NCBI GenBank assembly: GCA_027030245.1
Contig: JALVFE010000016.1
Location: forward strand, 496,001-560,000
Direction of reading: 5' to 3'
From: Melioribacteraceae bacterium
GTDB lineage: Bacteria; Bacteroidota; Ignavibacteria; Ignavibacteriales; Melioribacteraceae
Length of the DNA: 64,000 nucleotides
Made by a program: the position numbers and the translations under genes. Each line of letters begins with the position of its first letter. Position 1 is the first letter of the stretch. The notes under the pieces are model-generated. The model was not told the DNA's origin and ran no database searches. It worked only from the letters and a program-made list of their open reading frames with translations. This document shows positions 10,101 through 18,832 of the stretch, one piece after another.

Positions 10101-10696
10101 GCAATTTGATTAACCGTGTTATTGTATATGTTTTCTTTAACGGAAAGTAAATCTTTACGATCGTTAATAGCGGAAGTCAGTTCGTTAACCAACGTGAATT
10201 TCGAACCGAAGATTCTAATTAAGTATTTAATTTCCGGTTCAAGCCGGTTTGATTGCGCAAAGTTCTTGAATAACTCTTCGATACTTTTTTCTATCAATTC
10301 GGCAGATACCGATTCATCTATGGGAACGAAGTTTACGTCAAGACCGGCATCGGGTGCGTTTTCTTTCAAAACGTTCAAGCAAAAAGAATGAATGGTTGAG
10401 ATGTTTGCGGAAACCAGATTTTGACGCATTCGCTCCAAGCGGAATCTTTTTTCCGGATCAGTCTCCGTAATCAATCTTTCGTTTATTTCCCGTGCTATCC
10501 GCGAATACAGTTCGGCAGCAGCCTTTTCGGTAAAAGTAATTGCAACGATTTTATCCAAATCCACGTTGCCGTTCAACGCAATTTCCACGTAACGCTTGGA
10601 AAATACAAACGTTTTACCCGAGCCGGCGTTTGCCGTAAGCGCAATATGTTTATCGTAAGCTAAAGCCTTTTTCTGATTATCGGTCAGTCCGCTCAT
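7148..10696 (-). CDS. UvrD-family helicase-nuclease, AddA/RecB-like
   Basis: A 1182-residue DNA repair enzyme. The Walker A motif TANAGSGKT is at residues 21-29, and the helicase box DEYQDTNE is near 405. Later UvrD motifs include VNLMTLHKAKGLEF and LLYVGVTRAEEYL. The C-terminus is a PD-(D/E)XK nuclease with GIVDKL and IIVDYKSDD. Cysteines at the start of the nuclease (FSQCPVKYK) and at 1160, 1163 and 1172 (CVFCHYSDDEGKC) look like the iron-sulfur staple of AddB-type nucleases. Such proteins resect double-strand breaks with an AddB partner, but no AddB is present here. Its ATG overlaps the TGA of the upstream kinase (ATGA), so translation is coupled. Confidence 0.88.
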   Translation of the reverse strand: MSGLTDNQKKALAYDKHIALTANAGSGKTFVFSKRYVEIALNGNVDLDKIVAITFTEKAAAELYSRIAREINERLITETDPEKRFRLERMRQNLVSANISTIHSFCLNVLKENAPDAGLDVNFVPIDESVSAELIEKSIEELFKNFAQSNRLEPEIKYLIRIFGSKFTLVNELTSAINDRKDLLSVKENIYNNTVNQIAARFKNDFEQKLVEYLSDEVEKTIRNIEEINSFAFSVTKRNETVEKIQDLIVKIKKEKDLLAKINLIMSIAEVMLTKSGTVRKKGYLSSPDQIAVADKIGQVEEFFRSVSTLELGDQTAIIEKELARFGMNFVKVFDELFGIYQRKKSENAYLDYEDMLLFTERLVVKPEIQEKLKAKYEYIMIDEYQDTNEVQYNIFMPILENLKKGNLFVVGDEKQSIYMFRGAELEVFNKTKEEIKSGGAPLVLPHSFRMAPNIAAFTNFVFSKLFDSPKLEFNEVKYEEIICAYTGKEKGAVEFLITDLKSEDYQPESTLVTAKILELVREKGLKFSDIAILCRKRSAFEELEKEFVKYDIPYLIIGGKGFYQKQIIYDITNYLTFLLNPNDDKAFVGLLRSPFYTFSDVELYEVSLCEGDSFFEKFKMYAQNNNDAREILNLINLHLSEAAASDIAKLIRKICEDTGYWSVVSAKRNSAQEIANLEKIIAIANNFSNQSFATLYDFVNYLSQSIEKTDDEGQAKILEDADAVNLMTLHKAKGLEFKAVFLYRTADRTQQDRAKSKSIRIDKNFGIMTKVPLNNYFEKYKAAPVVWLSDYVQRRKEIAETKRLLYVGVTRAEEYLFISATANNGSYSNNSFADLLFRTINHYQTEGGYEFSTKLKVAKPEEGIFSEKEISADLHITVTTNIEIEKLKNARSSKIPFPEKIDIEKIIDKEKNEIISASKVAVFSQCPVKYKLTYELGYSKLYSMKKQLSNLYEFNYKEEDEEILSLADVQGRIIHSLLEHETPPELLEKETTELIEAEAISQPQLMNGIEKLRERILSKIGKFYKSEEYKRLKEFENYKNEYEIYAAENDYYLYGIVDKLIIEEDKIIIVDYKSDDVTEKKIDNKIKGYLNQLKFYAYVLSKAYKNIENFELRLIFLDIPENPVVRQLNRSGLKKFGNDIAEIVRAIRNYEFIPNLKHCVFCHYSDDEGKCVLKLNETIVK

Positions 10697-13600
10697 TCCG
10701 GTTTGCGTTTTAGTTTAATTAAAATTGTGGTGCCGCTTGTATCCGTCTTTTCAACTTCTATTGCGCCGCCAATCGATTCCAAAAATTTCTTAGCCAAACT
10801 TAAACCTATTCCGGTGCCTTGTTGTTTTGTAGTGAAATTCATATCAAAAATTTTATCGATTACCTTTTCGTCAATACCGGAACCGTTATCGGCAATTCTT
10901 ATTTCATAAATTCCATTGTTTTTCTTTAGAGAAACATCAACTTTATCTGCTCCGGCTTGAATGGAATTTCTTATAACGTTAATTAAAGTTCTTTTTAATT
11001 GATCGGAATCCACCGCAACGTTAAGCTGTTCTTCGCTTTTGATAAATTCGATTTTTACTTTTTCTTCCGAAAACAGATTTATCGCATCATCAATAAGTTC
11101 AATCAAATTAACGTCTTCCACTTTAACGGCGGGCATCCGTGCAAACCGCGAAAATTCCGATGCTATATTTCCTAATGTTTCTATTTGCGAAATTATGGTC
11201 TTAGTAACTTTTTTAAATATTTCGTCGAACTTTTCCGATTTATCGTTGTATGCGGCAATAAGTTGCTGGGTTGCCAATTTCATCGGGGTAAGCGGATTTT
11301 TAATTTCGTGGGCAACTTGTTTTGCCATCTCTTTCCACGCCGCTTCCCTTTCGGCTTCGGCAAGCAGTACTTGGTTCTTTTTGAGTTCCCTTACCATATA
11401 ATTAAAACCGTCAACAAGTCCTTTTACTTCTCCCTTTACGTTTTCTTCCAGTTCGATATTCAAATCCCCGCCAGCTACCGATTTTGTTGCGAGCGTCAAT
11501 TTTCTAATCGGTTTGGAAATTTGATTCGCCAATATTGTGCTAAGCAATAACACCAATAAAACGGCTAACGAATAATTTACAATCAAAAAAGCATCGACTT
11601 CGTTTCCGGACATCGGAAGAAGGATGGTGTTAAAGGCATCGCTTACTTTAATAATATATTCCTTGCCGCGCAATTCCGTAAAATAGTAAAATGCATTATG
11701 TCCGTAATTTTCGATTTGTTCTTTCGTAATGTAATCTTGCGAGCCGTGTTCGATAATATTCAAATATGCTTTTGGGTTAATTACCGCCGGTATCAAACCG
11801 ATATGATAAAATAAATTTTCCGTGCTGAAAACCATGTACTTCGGATCGAACACCGTGTAATTTATATTCAAATCGTTTGCAGCTTGATCAAATACTTCGA
11901 ACAAATCGGGAAATTGCTGTGCAGGTCTTGCTTTTACATACGATTCAATTCTGTATGCACGCTTACCCAATTTATAAAATATAGATTCTCTGTTTTTTTC
12001 TTCCGTCAATTCCCTGAAGTAAATTGCCAATAAAATCAAAGGGATAATGGAAATAACCAAAAACGCAGCCAGCAATTTGGCTCTTAACGATATCTCGATT
12101 TTTTCACGTCTGATAAATCTGTAAACTAATCCCAGACCGGCAAATATTAATATTAAGATGGAATGAATGAAAATCACAGTAAAAAAATCGAACAAATATC
12201 TTGAGATATTTTTCTTTTTAATTCCAAGCATTAAAGTTTTAACTTTTCCTTCTTGCTTTATGCTTGTCGAATAAAACAAATAATCACGGTCGTTGATTTT
12301 AAGTCCGAACCAAACATCTTTTTCTTTATTTAATCCTTCCGATTTAATGGCGCTTACTTCACTATCCGAGAGTTTTATATTTCCGACAACATTTTTAAGC
12401 GTATCGTTAATAAACTCCAATATTCTTATTTTATCCAACCCTACAATTAACTTTTGCCGCATAGGCGGCGGCGTTAAAAATTCGGGTAAATTATTAAACG
12501 CAAAATTGGTAATATCAAAAAGGATTGAACTTTCGAGATATCCTAACAAGGAATAATTATCTTTAATCGGGAAAATACCCTTCAAAAATAATCCTTCGTT
12601 ATTCCCTAATTCTTTTTTGAATATCTGAATATCGTTTATTCCTTCCGGTTTTTCTTTCCAATTATTTAGGGCAATATCTTCCGATACAACACCGAACCCA
12701 CCGAGAAGTTCTTTCTCATAATTCAAAATGCTGATGCTGGAATTTATGGTTTCTTTCTGTAACGGACTTTTACTCCAAATTTTAAATGCCGAAGCATCGA
12801 AATTTGCGTGACCGGACGAGAGCGCCTTTACCGTTTCAGATCTACTGAAATCGCTTAACAAAGTTTCGGTAATCAAAAACCGCAGCCAACTTTCGTTAGG
12901 TTTAATAAGTTCTTTCGCATAAATCCGGATAGAATCTTTTTCCAGATAATCGTTAAAATGCAACATCAACATTACGGAAAGAACCGAACCCGCAAATAAA
13001 CCGAACACCCAATATAAAATTTGCTTCCCGTGGTAACGCACGGCGAGATACATCAACAGCAATACTGTTGTTATGTAAACAATTCTGATGAAACCGGTTG
13101 CTTGCGGTTCCTTTTGAAAATAGTCGAATAGAAAGCCGGCTATTTGCAAAATGAGAAAAAGTATAAACCAAAAACTTATCGGTTTTCCGCCTAATCCCGG
13201 GAAAGCATATTTTGCGAACATCAATAAAATCACACTTATCATCAGAAATGAAAAACCGATGAGCAAAATATTAATTAACATAAAGACTTTAACCGGTCCG
13301 GGTGAAATAATATATTCGTTAAAATAAATAATCGTAGAATCGAACATTACGCTTTTGATTGTTGCACCGAAAGCCCGGTATACAAGCAAAAAGATAAACA
13401 CCGCCGCAAGAAACACAAGTACTCTTACCGTTAAGGGATATTTCACGATACGTTCCTTTAGAACCGAATCCCTTCCGAGAACAAACCGCAAAAAGTTAAT
13501 AATTATTAACACAACGAATATGTTGGTAACGAATAATTCCGCAGGCGATTGCACCATGTTAAAAGCAAACCGCGAAGCGAAATAAGCGGGATTAGAAAAA

Positions 13601-14517
13601 TCGGATGGGAAAACATATTCCGAAATTCCGGAAGCAAAAAGTAAAACCCGAAAACACAATAAATAAATAACAAAAATCAAAAGATTGGTAACGGAGTGAA
13701 TTTTAAAATATCCGTTCTTCCTAAGCAAAACCCCGATTACGGAAAATAAAAGGATGACAAGCAAATACTCAATGAATGTCAATCCGTTCTTAACTTTAGC
13801 AAGATAAACATCAAGAGTCGGTTTTTTGAAAGATACAATTCCGATTTTTCTACCGGCATTATTTCGTAAATCAAATGAGTGAAACCGCCCGTCTTTATTA
13901 GCGGTTGCCGAATTTGAATACTTTATTTCAAACCGTGTATTGAAAAGGTTCGTTAAGTATTCCGTAAAGTTTACGTTTTTGAAATAACGGTTTTGCAATT
14001 TATATTGTTTTTCCACAGGTAACAAAAGCAAAATCCGGTAAGCAGAGTTTGATTTATTAATCGTATCATAGACCGCTAAAAACACAACCAAATCCGAAGC
14101 GATAAATCTGCTTTCACCGGATGGGAAAGCAATTGAATCGGGATTAAAATTTTCCAGGTAGTAATTGCTTGTCCAAACAAAATCGTTTCCGTTTGCGGAT
14201 GTAATTTTCACCGAAATGTTACTTGGTAAGTTTTCATTTACAAATTGCATCAGTCCGGTTTGGGTTATTTCCGAACCGAGCATTTTGCTTTTTATCAAAC
14301 TCAACGCTTGAATTAACGAATCTTGTTTGGAATTAAAAACGTTCCGGGTAGTATTAGTAATGCGGGTTATCTTTTCGTTTAGGTTATCAATCCATTGTTG
14401 TTTTTGTCTCTCGATAAAAAACGATTTTGAGATTTCCAACAAAAGTACAATAGCAAGTAAAATGCCCGTAAGGTAAAGAAAAATTTTGTTACGTTTTGTA
14501 AAGGAAGGCGACATCAA
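10693..14517 (-). CDS. Large multi-spanning sensor histidine kinase, NtrY-like
   Basis: A 1274-residue integral membrane kinase. A first helix (residues 12-34) is followed by an extracytoplasmic domain of about 200 residues and then a run of roughly nine helices. A second extracytoplasmic domain and two more helices precede a HAMP linker (ISKPIRKLTLATKSVAGG). The H-box is KQVAHEIKNPLTPMKLA, and the ATPase has DNGSGI and GTGIGLSLAKKF. The HEIKNPLTP box is typical of NtrY-like nitrogen or redox sensors, but the many-helix N-terminus is unusual. No response regulator is adjacent. The gene is coupled by a 4-base overlap to the AddA-like gene and follows the DUF4783-like gene by one base. Confidence 0.88.
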   Translation of the reverse strand: MMSPSFTKRNKIFLYLTGILLAIVLLLEISKSFFIERQKQQWIDNLNEKITRITNTTRNVFNSKQDSLIQALSLIKSKMLGSEITQTGLMQFVNENLPSNISVKITSANGNDFVWTSNYYLENFNPDSIAFPSGESRFIASDLVVFLAVYDTINKSNSAYRILLLLPVEKQYKLQNRYFKNVNFTEYLTNLFNTRFEIKYSNSATANKDGRFHSFDLRNNAGRKIGIVSFKKPTLDVYLAKVKNGLTFIEYLLVILLFSVIGVLLRKNGYFKIHSVTNLLIFVIYLLCFRVLLFASGISEYVFPSDFSNPAYFASRFAFNMVQSPAELFVTNIFVVLIIINFLRFVLGRDSVLKERIVKYPLTVRVLVFLAAVFIFLLVYRAFGATIKSVMFDSTIIYFNEYIISPGPVKVFMLINILLIGFSFLMISVILLMFAKYAFPGLGGKPISFWFILFLILQIAGFLFDYFQKEPQATGFIRIVYITTVLLLMYLAVRYHGKQILYWVFGLFAGSVLSVMLMLHFNDYLEKDSIRIYAKELIKPNESWLRFLITETLLSDFSRSETVKALSSGHANFDASAFKIWSKSPLQKETINSSISILNYEKELLGGFGVVSEDIALNNWKEKPEGINDIQIFKKELGNNEGLFLKGIFPIKDNYSLLGYLESSILFDITNFAFNNLPEFLTPPPMRQKLIVGLDKIRILEFINDTLKNVVGNIKLSDSEVSAIKSEGLNKEKDVWFGLKINDRDYLFYSTSIKQEGKVKTLMLGIKKKNISRYLFDFFTVIFIHSILILIFAGLGLVYRFIRREKIEISLRAKLLAAFLVISIIPLILLAIYFRELTEEKNRESIFYKLGKRAYRIESYVKARPAQQFPDLFEVFDQAANDLNINYTVFDPKYMVFSTENLFYHIGLIPAVINPKAYLNIIEHGSQDYITKEQIENYGHNAFYYFTELRGKEYIIKVSDAFNTILLPMSGNEVDAFLIVNYSLAVLLVLLLSTILANQISKPIRKLTLATKSVAGGDLNIELEENVKGEVKGLVDGFNYMVRELKKNQVLLAEAEREAAWKEMAKQVAHEIKNPLTPMKLATQQLIAAYNDKSEKFDEIFKKVTKTIISQIETLGNIASEFSRFARMPAVKVEDVNLIELIDDAINLFSEEKVKIEFIKSEEQLNVAVDSDQLKRTLINVIRNSIQAGADKVDVSLKKNNGIYEIRIADNGSGIDEKVIDKIFDMNFTTKQQGTGIGLSLAKKFLESIGGAIEVEKTDTSGTTILIKLKRKPE

Positions 14518-14518
14518 A

Positions 14519-14953
14519 TTAGTTGATAGTTATTTGAACTATTACCCATTCACCGTTTTTTTTCTCCAAGGAAATAAACACAAGCGCCGAGCCGCTCATA
14601 CCGTTGTGCCTATAGTCCAAAACTCCCGAAGCGCTTGGGAAATTTCCTTCTGCGGAAATATTTTTATATCCGAAACTAACTATGTTGTATTCATCGAAAA
14701 AATCTTTAAGGACAAAAAAGGCTTGGTTCGGCGTAAAATAATCGGAAACACCGTTTCTCAATTTGATTAAAACATCCCCGTGAAAATATCCTGTGAATGC
14801 GGAAATGTTATTGTTTACAATGCCGTCTCTGAAATCTTCGAATATTTTTCCCGGTTCGTTTTTTTGGAAATCACCAACACTTAAGGGTGCGGCATTAATA
14901 CTCATTCCGTAAAAAATCAAAATTAACGTTACTTTTATCAAAACGGATTTCAT
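14519..14953 (-). CDS. DUF4783-like secreted protein, NTF2-like fold
   Basis: A 144-residue protein with a signal peptide (residues 1-21, ending around NAAP). The rest resembles the DUF4783 family of Bacteroidota, with FRDGIVNNNISAFTGYF, a central LRNGVSDYFTPNQAFFVLKD and the closing GEWVIVQITIN typical of small SnoaL/NTF2-like domains. Function is unknown. It would lie in the periplasm or outer envelope. It sits immediately before the large kinase (one base apart), so it may supply or modulate its periplasmic input, which is inference from position only. Confidence 0.7.
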   Translation of the reverse strand: MKSVLIKVTLILIFYGMSINAAPLSVGDFQKNEPGKIFEDFRDGIVNNNISAFTGYFHGDVLIKLRNGVSDYFTPNQAFFVLKDFFDEYNIVSFGYKNISAEGNFPSASGVLDYRHNGMSGSALVFISLEKKNGEWVIVQITIN

Positions 14954-14994
14954 CGTTACTTTTTCTTTTTAGTAATTAAAATAATCAAAAGATA

Positions 14995-15028
14995 AGAAAA
15001 AAGCATACCGTTTTTACGATATGCTTTC
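14995..15028 (-). terminator. Intrinsic terminator after the fibronectin-III lipoprotein gene
   Basis: On the minus strand, AAAGCATA and TATGCTTT (15020-15027 and 15000-15007) form a stem, closed inside by CG/CG around a short loop. A run of T follows. It begins 10 bases after the stop at 15038. Confidence 0.75.
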
Positions 15029-15037
15029 GTTTTAACT

Positions 15038-15886
15038 TTACATTTTCTTCTTTATCAACGGGGGAATTTTCCGCTCAGCAGGAACTGCTTTCAACTTAAG
15101 TTGCTGTTCACCTTCCAATAATTGATATGCCCAATCGAAGACCATTCTTTGATTTGTTAAATCCGTTATCCGGATTTTAGCAAAATGATTATCCCACGTC
15201 CAAATTATGTAAGTGTGACCCGGAATTGCTTCAACGTATTTAACGTTTTCGCCTTCGTTGAGCGGAACCCAACCGGAAAGCGGAGCTTCGGTTATTTCAT
15301 ACAAATCGGTTGTAGGACCCATATCTTGAATGTCGGTATCTTCCCAAACATTGATATATAACGTTCCGTCAAAATTTTCGAAAAACATATCTGAAGTAAA
15401 TTGATCGGAATTTTCATCGAACGGAACAACCGAATATTCGCTGAAATCGTAACCCGATATTTCGGGGAATTGATTGTAATCGTATATCTTCTGGTTCATG
15501 CCTTCGGGTCGGGCAACACCGTAAACTTCATCGTAACTTAATTCGCTTTCGTTACCGTTAAAATCGTATGCGGCAACCGCGTAATAATATTTCACGCCGT
15601 TTTGGGCTTCGTAATCTACATAAGAATTGGATTCCGTACTTCCGATTAATGTGTATTCGCCCCAATAGCTATCGGAATAATAAACATTGTATCCAGCAAC
15701 GTCGCTTTCCCTGTTGTAGCTCCATGTAATTTCCACCAAATTATCGCCGACAAAAGTTCTAACATTTTTAGGCGGAGCGGGCGGCACATTGTCATAATAA
15801 TTATTGAAATTTTTACATCCGGAAAGAACAATCACCGTTAAAATAATACTAACAGCCGCTTTAATACTTTTTCTTCCGGTTTTCAT
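15038..15886 (-). CDS. Fibronectin type III domain lipoprotein
   Basis: A 282-residue exported lipoprotein. The N-terminus is a lipoprotein signal with the box VLSGC, placing the lipidated Cys near residue 24. Residues 35-125 form a fibronectin type III domain (PPAPPKNVRTFVGDNLVEI, YYYAVAAYDFNGNES). The C-terminal half is not recognised; it contains aromatic strands such as GHTYIIWTWDNHFAKI. FN3 lipoproteins on Bacteroidota surfaces usually bind other proteins or glycans, and no enzyme motif is visible. The ATG has a strong GAGGTGATAAA ribosome site. A terminator follows, so it appears to be a single-gene unit. Confidence 0.82.
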   Translation of the reverse strand: MKTGRKSIKAAVSIILTVIVLSGCKNFNNYYDNVPPAPPKNVRTFVGDNLVEITWSYNRESDVAGYNVYYSDSYWGEYTLIGSTESNSYVDYEAQNGVKYYYAVAAYDFNGNESELSYDEVYGVARPEGMNQKIYDYNQFPEISGYDFSEYSVVPFDENSDQFTSDMFFENFDGTLYINVWEDTDIQDMGPTTDLYEITEAPLSGWVPLNEGENVKYVEAIPGHTYIIWTWDNHFAKIRITDLTNQRMVFDWAYQLLEGEQQLKLKAVPAERKIPPLIKKKM

Positions 15887-15918
15887 TTTATCACCTCAAT
15901 TATTTGTTCATAAGGTAT

Positions 15919-15932
15919 ATTGCAATTGCAAT
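15919..15932. promoter_or_regulatory. 14-bp palindrome upstream of the FN3 lipoprotein gene
   Basis: ATTGCAATTGCAAT is a perfect palindrome 32 bases upstream of the lipoprotein ATG, in the position of an operator. The cognate regulator is unknown. Confidence 0.35.
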
Positions 15933-16018
15933 GCCAAATTAAAAATGCCGAGAATTTCATGATTATGCGGTTTCCGGACGGTAAAATTATAAAATGTGTA
16001 TATTCGCCAATGATTCTC

Positions 16019-16036
16019 TGTTCACAATAATGAACA
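16019..16036. repeat. Short inverted repeat after pyrC
   Basis: TGTTCA and TGAACA flank six bases, 14 bases after the pyrC stop. It is too short for a strong terminator and could equally be an operator for the lipoprotein gene. Confidence 0.3.
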
Positions 16037-16049
16037 TAAAGGTTTGAGT

Positions 16050-17339
16050 TTAAATCTCGATAAACCGGTCTTGATAAAACATCTTGCCATTATTTATGAC
16101 CGCTACCGGTTTACCCGTAAGCAATCGTTTATCGAAAGGCGAATTTTTCGATTTCGATTTGAATTTGGAAACATCCACCGTCCAGACTTCTTCGGTATCG
16201 AATATTGTAAGATTTGCTTTTTCGCCCGCTTGAATTTTGGGAACGGGAAGGTTTAATATTTTCCTTGGGTTAACTGCAAATTTTTCTACAAGTTGAGTTA
16301 ATGTAAGATGCCCTTTGTGAACCAATTCGGTAATTGCCAAACCCAATTCGGTTTCCAAACCGATTATTCCGTTCGGGGCAAGGGTAAATTCCATATCTTT
16401 TTCTTCGGGGGAATGCGGCGCGTGATCGCTTGCAATAACGTCAATCGTTCCGTCTTTTAATCCTTCGATTATTGCTTCCACATCTTCTTTTGTTCTTAAC
16501 GGCGGATTCATTTTATAATTGGTATCGAAAGTTTTAAGATTTTCTTCGGTCAACGTAAAATGATGCGGCGTTGCTTCGGCGGTAACTTTTAAGCCTTTTT
16601 TCTTTGCTTGTCTTACAAGTTCAACGCCATTCTTCGTACTGATATGAGCAATGTGCAGACTTCCGGCACCGAGATATTCCAACATTAAAATATCCCGCAT
16701 TATCGTCAGGTCTTCGGCAACTGAAGGAACAGGGGGCAAACCGAGTAGAGTTGAAGTAATTCCTTCGTTCATCGAACCGCCTGCAAGGGTTTCGTCCTCG
16801 CAATGTTCGATAACCGGTTTGTTATACATGTGTGAATATTCGAGCGCTTTTCTTAAGATCGCCGCGGTTTTCACTGCCACTCCGTCGTCGGAAAATGCTA
16901 CCGCTCCGGATTCGGAAAGTTCCGCCATCGGAGCGAGAACCTCGCCTTTTCTTCCTTGCGTAACAGCGCTAATAGGATCGACATCTACGAGATGATTTTT
17001 AGCTTTCTCTTTAATCAGGTTAACAACTTCGGCGGAATCTATTGCAGGTTCGGTGTTCGGCATGCAAGCTACCCCCGTAAAACCGCCCGCAGCAGCGGAA
17101 TTACTTCCGGTTATTACCGTTTCTTCGTCTTCCCTTCCGGGTTCCCTGAAATGAACATGCATATCATAAAAACCCGGACTGACATATTTTCCCGTAAAAT
17201 CGAATACTTTATCCGCCTGAAGCATATTTCCGGAGCTTTCCACATTCGTAATAATTCCGTCTTCAATTAAAATATTTACCGTTTCATTTAATCCGGTAAC
17301 CGGATCAATTGCATTGATGTTTTTAAGTAAAATTTTCAT
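16050..17339 (-). CDS. pyrC: Dihydroorotase
   Basis: This enzyme closes carbamoyl aspartate to dihydroorotate in pyrimidine synthesis, in the cytoplasm. The metal-binding DMHVHFREPG has HVH at residues 61-63. Further ligands appear in VIEHCEDE, HIAHIST and IASDHAPHSPEEK. At 429 residues it is a type I (Bacillus/Aquifex-like) dihydroorotase, not the shorter E. coli PyrC type. It is the last gene of pyrR-pyrB-pyrC, 23 bases after pyrB, and shares the attenuated pyr promoter. Confidence 0.96.
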   Translation of the reverse strand: MKILLKNINAIDPVTGLNETVNILIEDGIITNVESSGNMLQADKVFDFTGKYVSPGFYDMHVHFREPGREDEETVITGSNSAAAGGFTGVACMPNTEPAIDSAEVVNLIKEKAKNHLVDVDPISAVTQGRKGEVLAPMAELSESGAVAFSDDGVAVKTAAILRKALEYSHMYNKPVIEHCEDETLAGGSMNEGITSTLLGLPPVPSVAEDLTIMRDILMLEYLGAGSLHIAHISTKNGVELVRQAKKKGLKVTAEATPHHFTLTEENLKTFDTNYKMNPPLRTKEDVEAIIEGLKDGTIDVIASDHAPHSPEEKDMEFTLAPNGIIGLETELGLAITELVHKGHLTLTQLVEKFAVNPRKILNLPVPKIQAGEKANLTIFDTEEVWTVDVSKFKSKSKNSPFDKRLLTGKPVAVINNGKMFYQDRFIEI

Positions 17340-17362
17340 GTCAAATTTTTTCGTTTTTTCCG

Positions 17363-18283
17363 TTAATTCATTGTTCCTAATAAATAAAGCACCGCCATTC
17401 GGATTGCAACACCGTTTGTGACTTGATCGAGAATTACTTGATAAGGACCGTCTGCAACATCCGAAGAAAGTTCCACTCCCCTGTTTATCGGTCCGGGATG
17501 CAAAATTAAAACATCTTTATTGTTTTTTTCTATCCGTTCCGATGTAATTCCGAAATAATTATGATATTCCCTGAGCGAAGGAATGGACGAACCGGCGGCA
17601 CGTTCAAGTTGAATACGCAACACGTTTAACACATCGTGTTCGGCTATTGCTTTATCGATATCATGATAAACTTTTACTCCCAAGTTTCCGATTCCTTTGG
17701 GAATCATAGTAGCCGGACCGCACACGCTTACTTTTGCCCCCATTGTTTGTAGCCCGAAAATATTCGAAAGCGCCACTCTGCTGTGTGCAATATCCCCGAT
17801 AATGCATACTTTCAATCCTTCCAATCTTCCGGTTTTTTCTCTAATCGAATACATATCCAATAACGCTTGAGTCGGATGTTCGTGCCTTCCGTCTCCGGCA
17901 TTGATGATATTCGCATTTGTAATTTTGGTTAGATAATGTGGAACACCGGCAGAGCTGTGTCTTACAACAATCATATCAATTTTCATTGCTTCAATATTTT
18001 TCACCGTATCTTTAAATGTTTCTCCTTTGCTCGTGCTACTTCCCGCTTTTGAAAAGTTAACCGTATCGGCGGAGAGCCTTTTTTGTGCAAGCTCAAAAGA
18101 AATTCTTGTTCTTGTGGAGCTTTCGTAGAACAAATTTACTACGGTTTTACCTTGCAGAGTGGGAACTTTTTTTATCGGTCGCTCCAACACCTCGCGGAAA
18201 GTTGTTGCGGTATCGAGAATAGTTTGAATGTCTTCTTTGGGTACGCCGTGTAGTCCCAACAAATGTTTACTTGAAAGTGACAT
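17363..18283 (-). CDS. pyrB: Aspartate carbamoyltransferase catalytic subunit
   Basis: It joins carbamoyl phosphate and aspartate, the committed step of pyrimidine synthesis. The carbamoyl-phosphate loop SSTRTRISFE is at residues 55-64, HPTQALLDMYS near 137 and LHPGPINRGVE near 266. The length (306) is normal for PyrB. No regulatory PyrI subunit gene follows, so like the Bacillus enzyme it is probably regulated only at expression. It starts three bases after the pyrR stop codon. Confidence 0.97.
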   Translation of the reverse strand: MSLSSKHLLGLHGVPKEDIQTILDTATTFREVLERPIKKVPTLQGKTVVNLFYESSTRTRISFELAQKRLSADTVNFSKAGSSTSKGETFKDTVKNIEAMKIDMIVVRHSSAGVPHYLTKITNANIINAGDGRHEHPTQALLDMYSIREKTGRLEGLKVCIIGDIAHSRVALSNIFGLQTMGAKVSVCGPATMIPKGIGNLGVKVYHDIDKAIAEHDVLNVLRIQLERAAGSSIPSLREYHNYFGITSERIEKNNKDVLILHPGPINRGVELSSDVADGPYQVILDQVTNGVAIRMAVLYLLGTMN

Positions 18284-18286
18284 AAA

Positions 18287-18832
18287 TTAATCTTCCGAAA
18301 TATCTATTAAATAAACTGCGTCTTCGCCGTCGATTTCTTTCATTTTAACTTTAATCTCTTCGTTGATTGAAGTGGGAATATTTTTACCCACGAAATCCGG
18401 ACGTATCGGCATTTCGCGGTGACCTCTATCGATTAAAACACAAAGCTGAATTGTGTTAGGTCTGCCTAAATCCATTAGCGCATCGAGAGCCGCTCTTGCC
18501 GTTCTGCCGGAAAACAAAACATCATCGATAAGAATTATATCCTTTTCATTAATATCGAAAGTAATGTTTGTAACCGAAACTTCGGGTTGTTTCAAACGCG
18601 TACGGAAATCGTCCCGGTAAAGCGTTACATCCAAAACACCCAGCGGTGGCTCGCTCTTGTCGATTTCCTTAATTTTTTCGTGAATTCGTTTGGCGATAAA
18701 TTCCCCTCTGGTTCTCATACCGATCAATACAATATTTTCGGAACCTTTATTCCGCTCGAGGATTTCGTGTGCGAGGCGGGTAATTGTGCGGTTTAATCCC
18801 GCTTCATCAATTAATTGTGCTTTTATTTTCAT
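18287..18832 (-). CDS. pyrR: Bifunctional PyrR: pyr attenuation regulator / uracil phosphoribosyltransferase
   Basis: PyrR binds UMP and the pyr leader RNA to cause termination, and also makes UMP from uracil and PRPP. The 181-residue protein carries the PRPP motif IILIDDVLFSGRTARAALDAL at about 99-119. It also has the family N-terminus (TRLAHEILERNKG, then LIGMRTRGEFIAKRI) and LYRDDF. The start agrees with the family. There is no ribosome site at normal distance before the ATG, because the terminator hairpin ends 16 bases upstream. Translation may depend on coupling to the short leader ORF whose TGA overlaps this ATG. It is the first gene of the pyr operon. Confidence 0.96.
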   Translation of the reverse strand: MKIKAQLIDEAGLNRTITRLAHEILERNKGSENIVLIGMRTRGEFIAKRIHEKIKEIDKSEPPLGVLDVTLYRDDFRTRLKQPEVSVTNITFDINEKDIILIDDVLFSGRTARAALDALMDLGRPNTIQLCVLIDRGHREMPIRPDFVGKNIPTSINEEIKVKMKEIDGEDAVYLIDISED

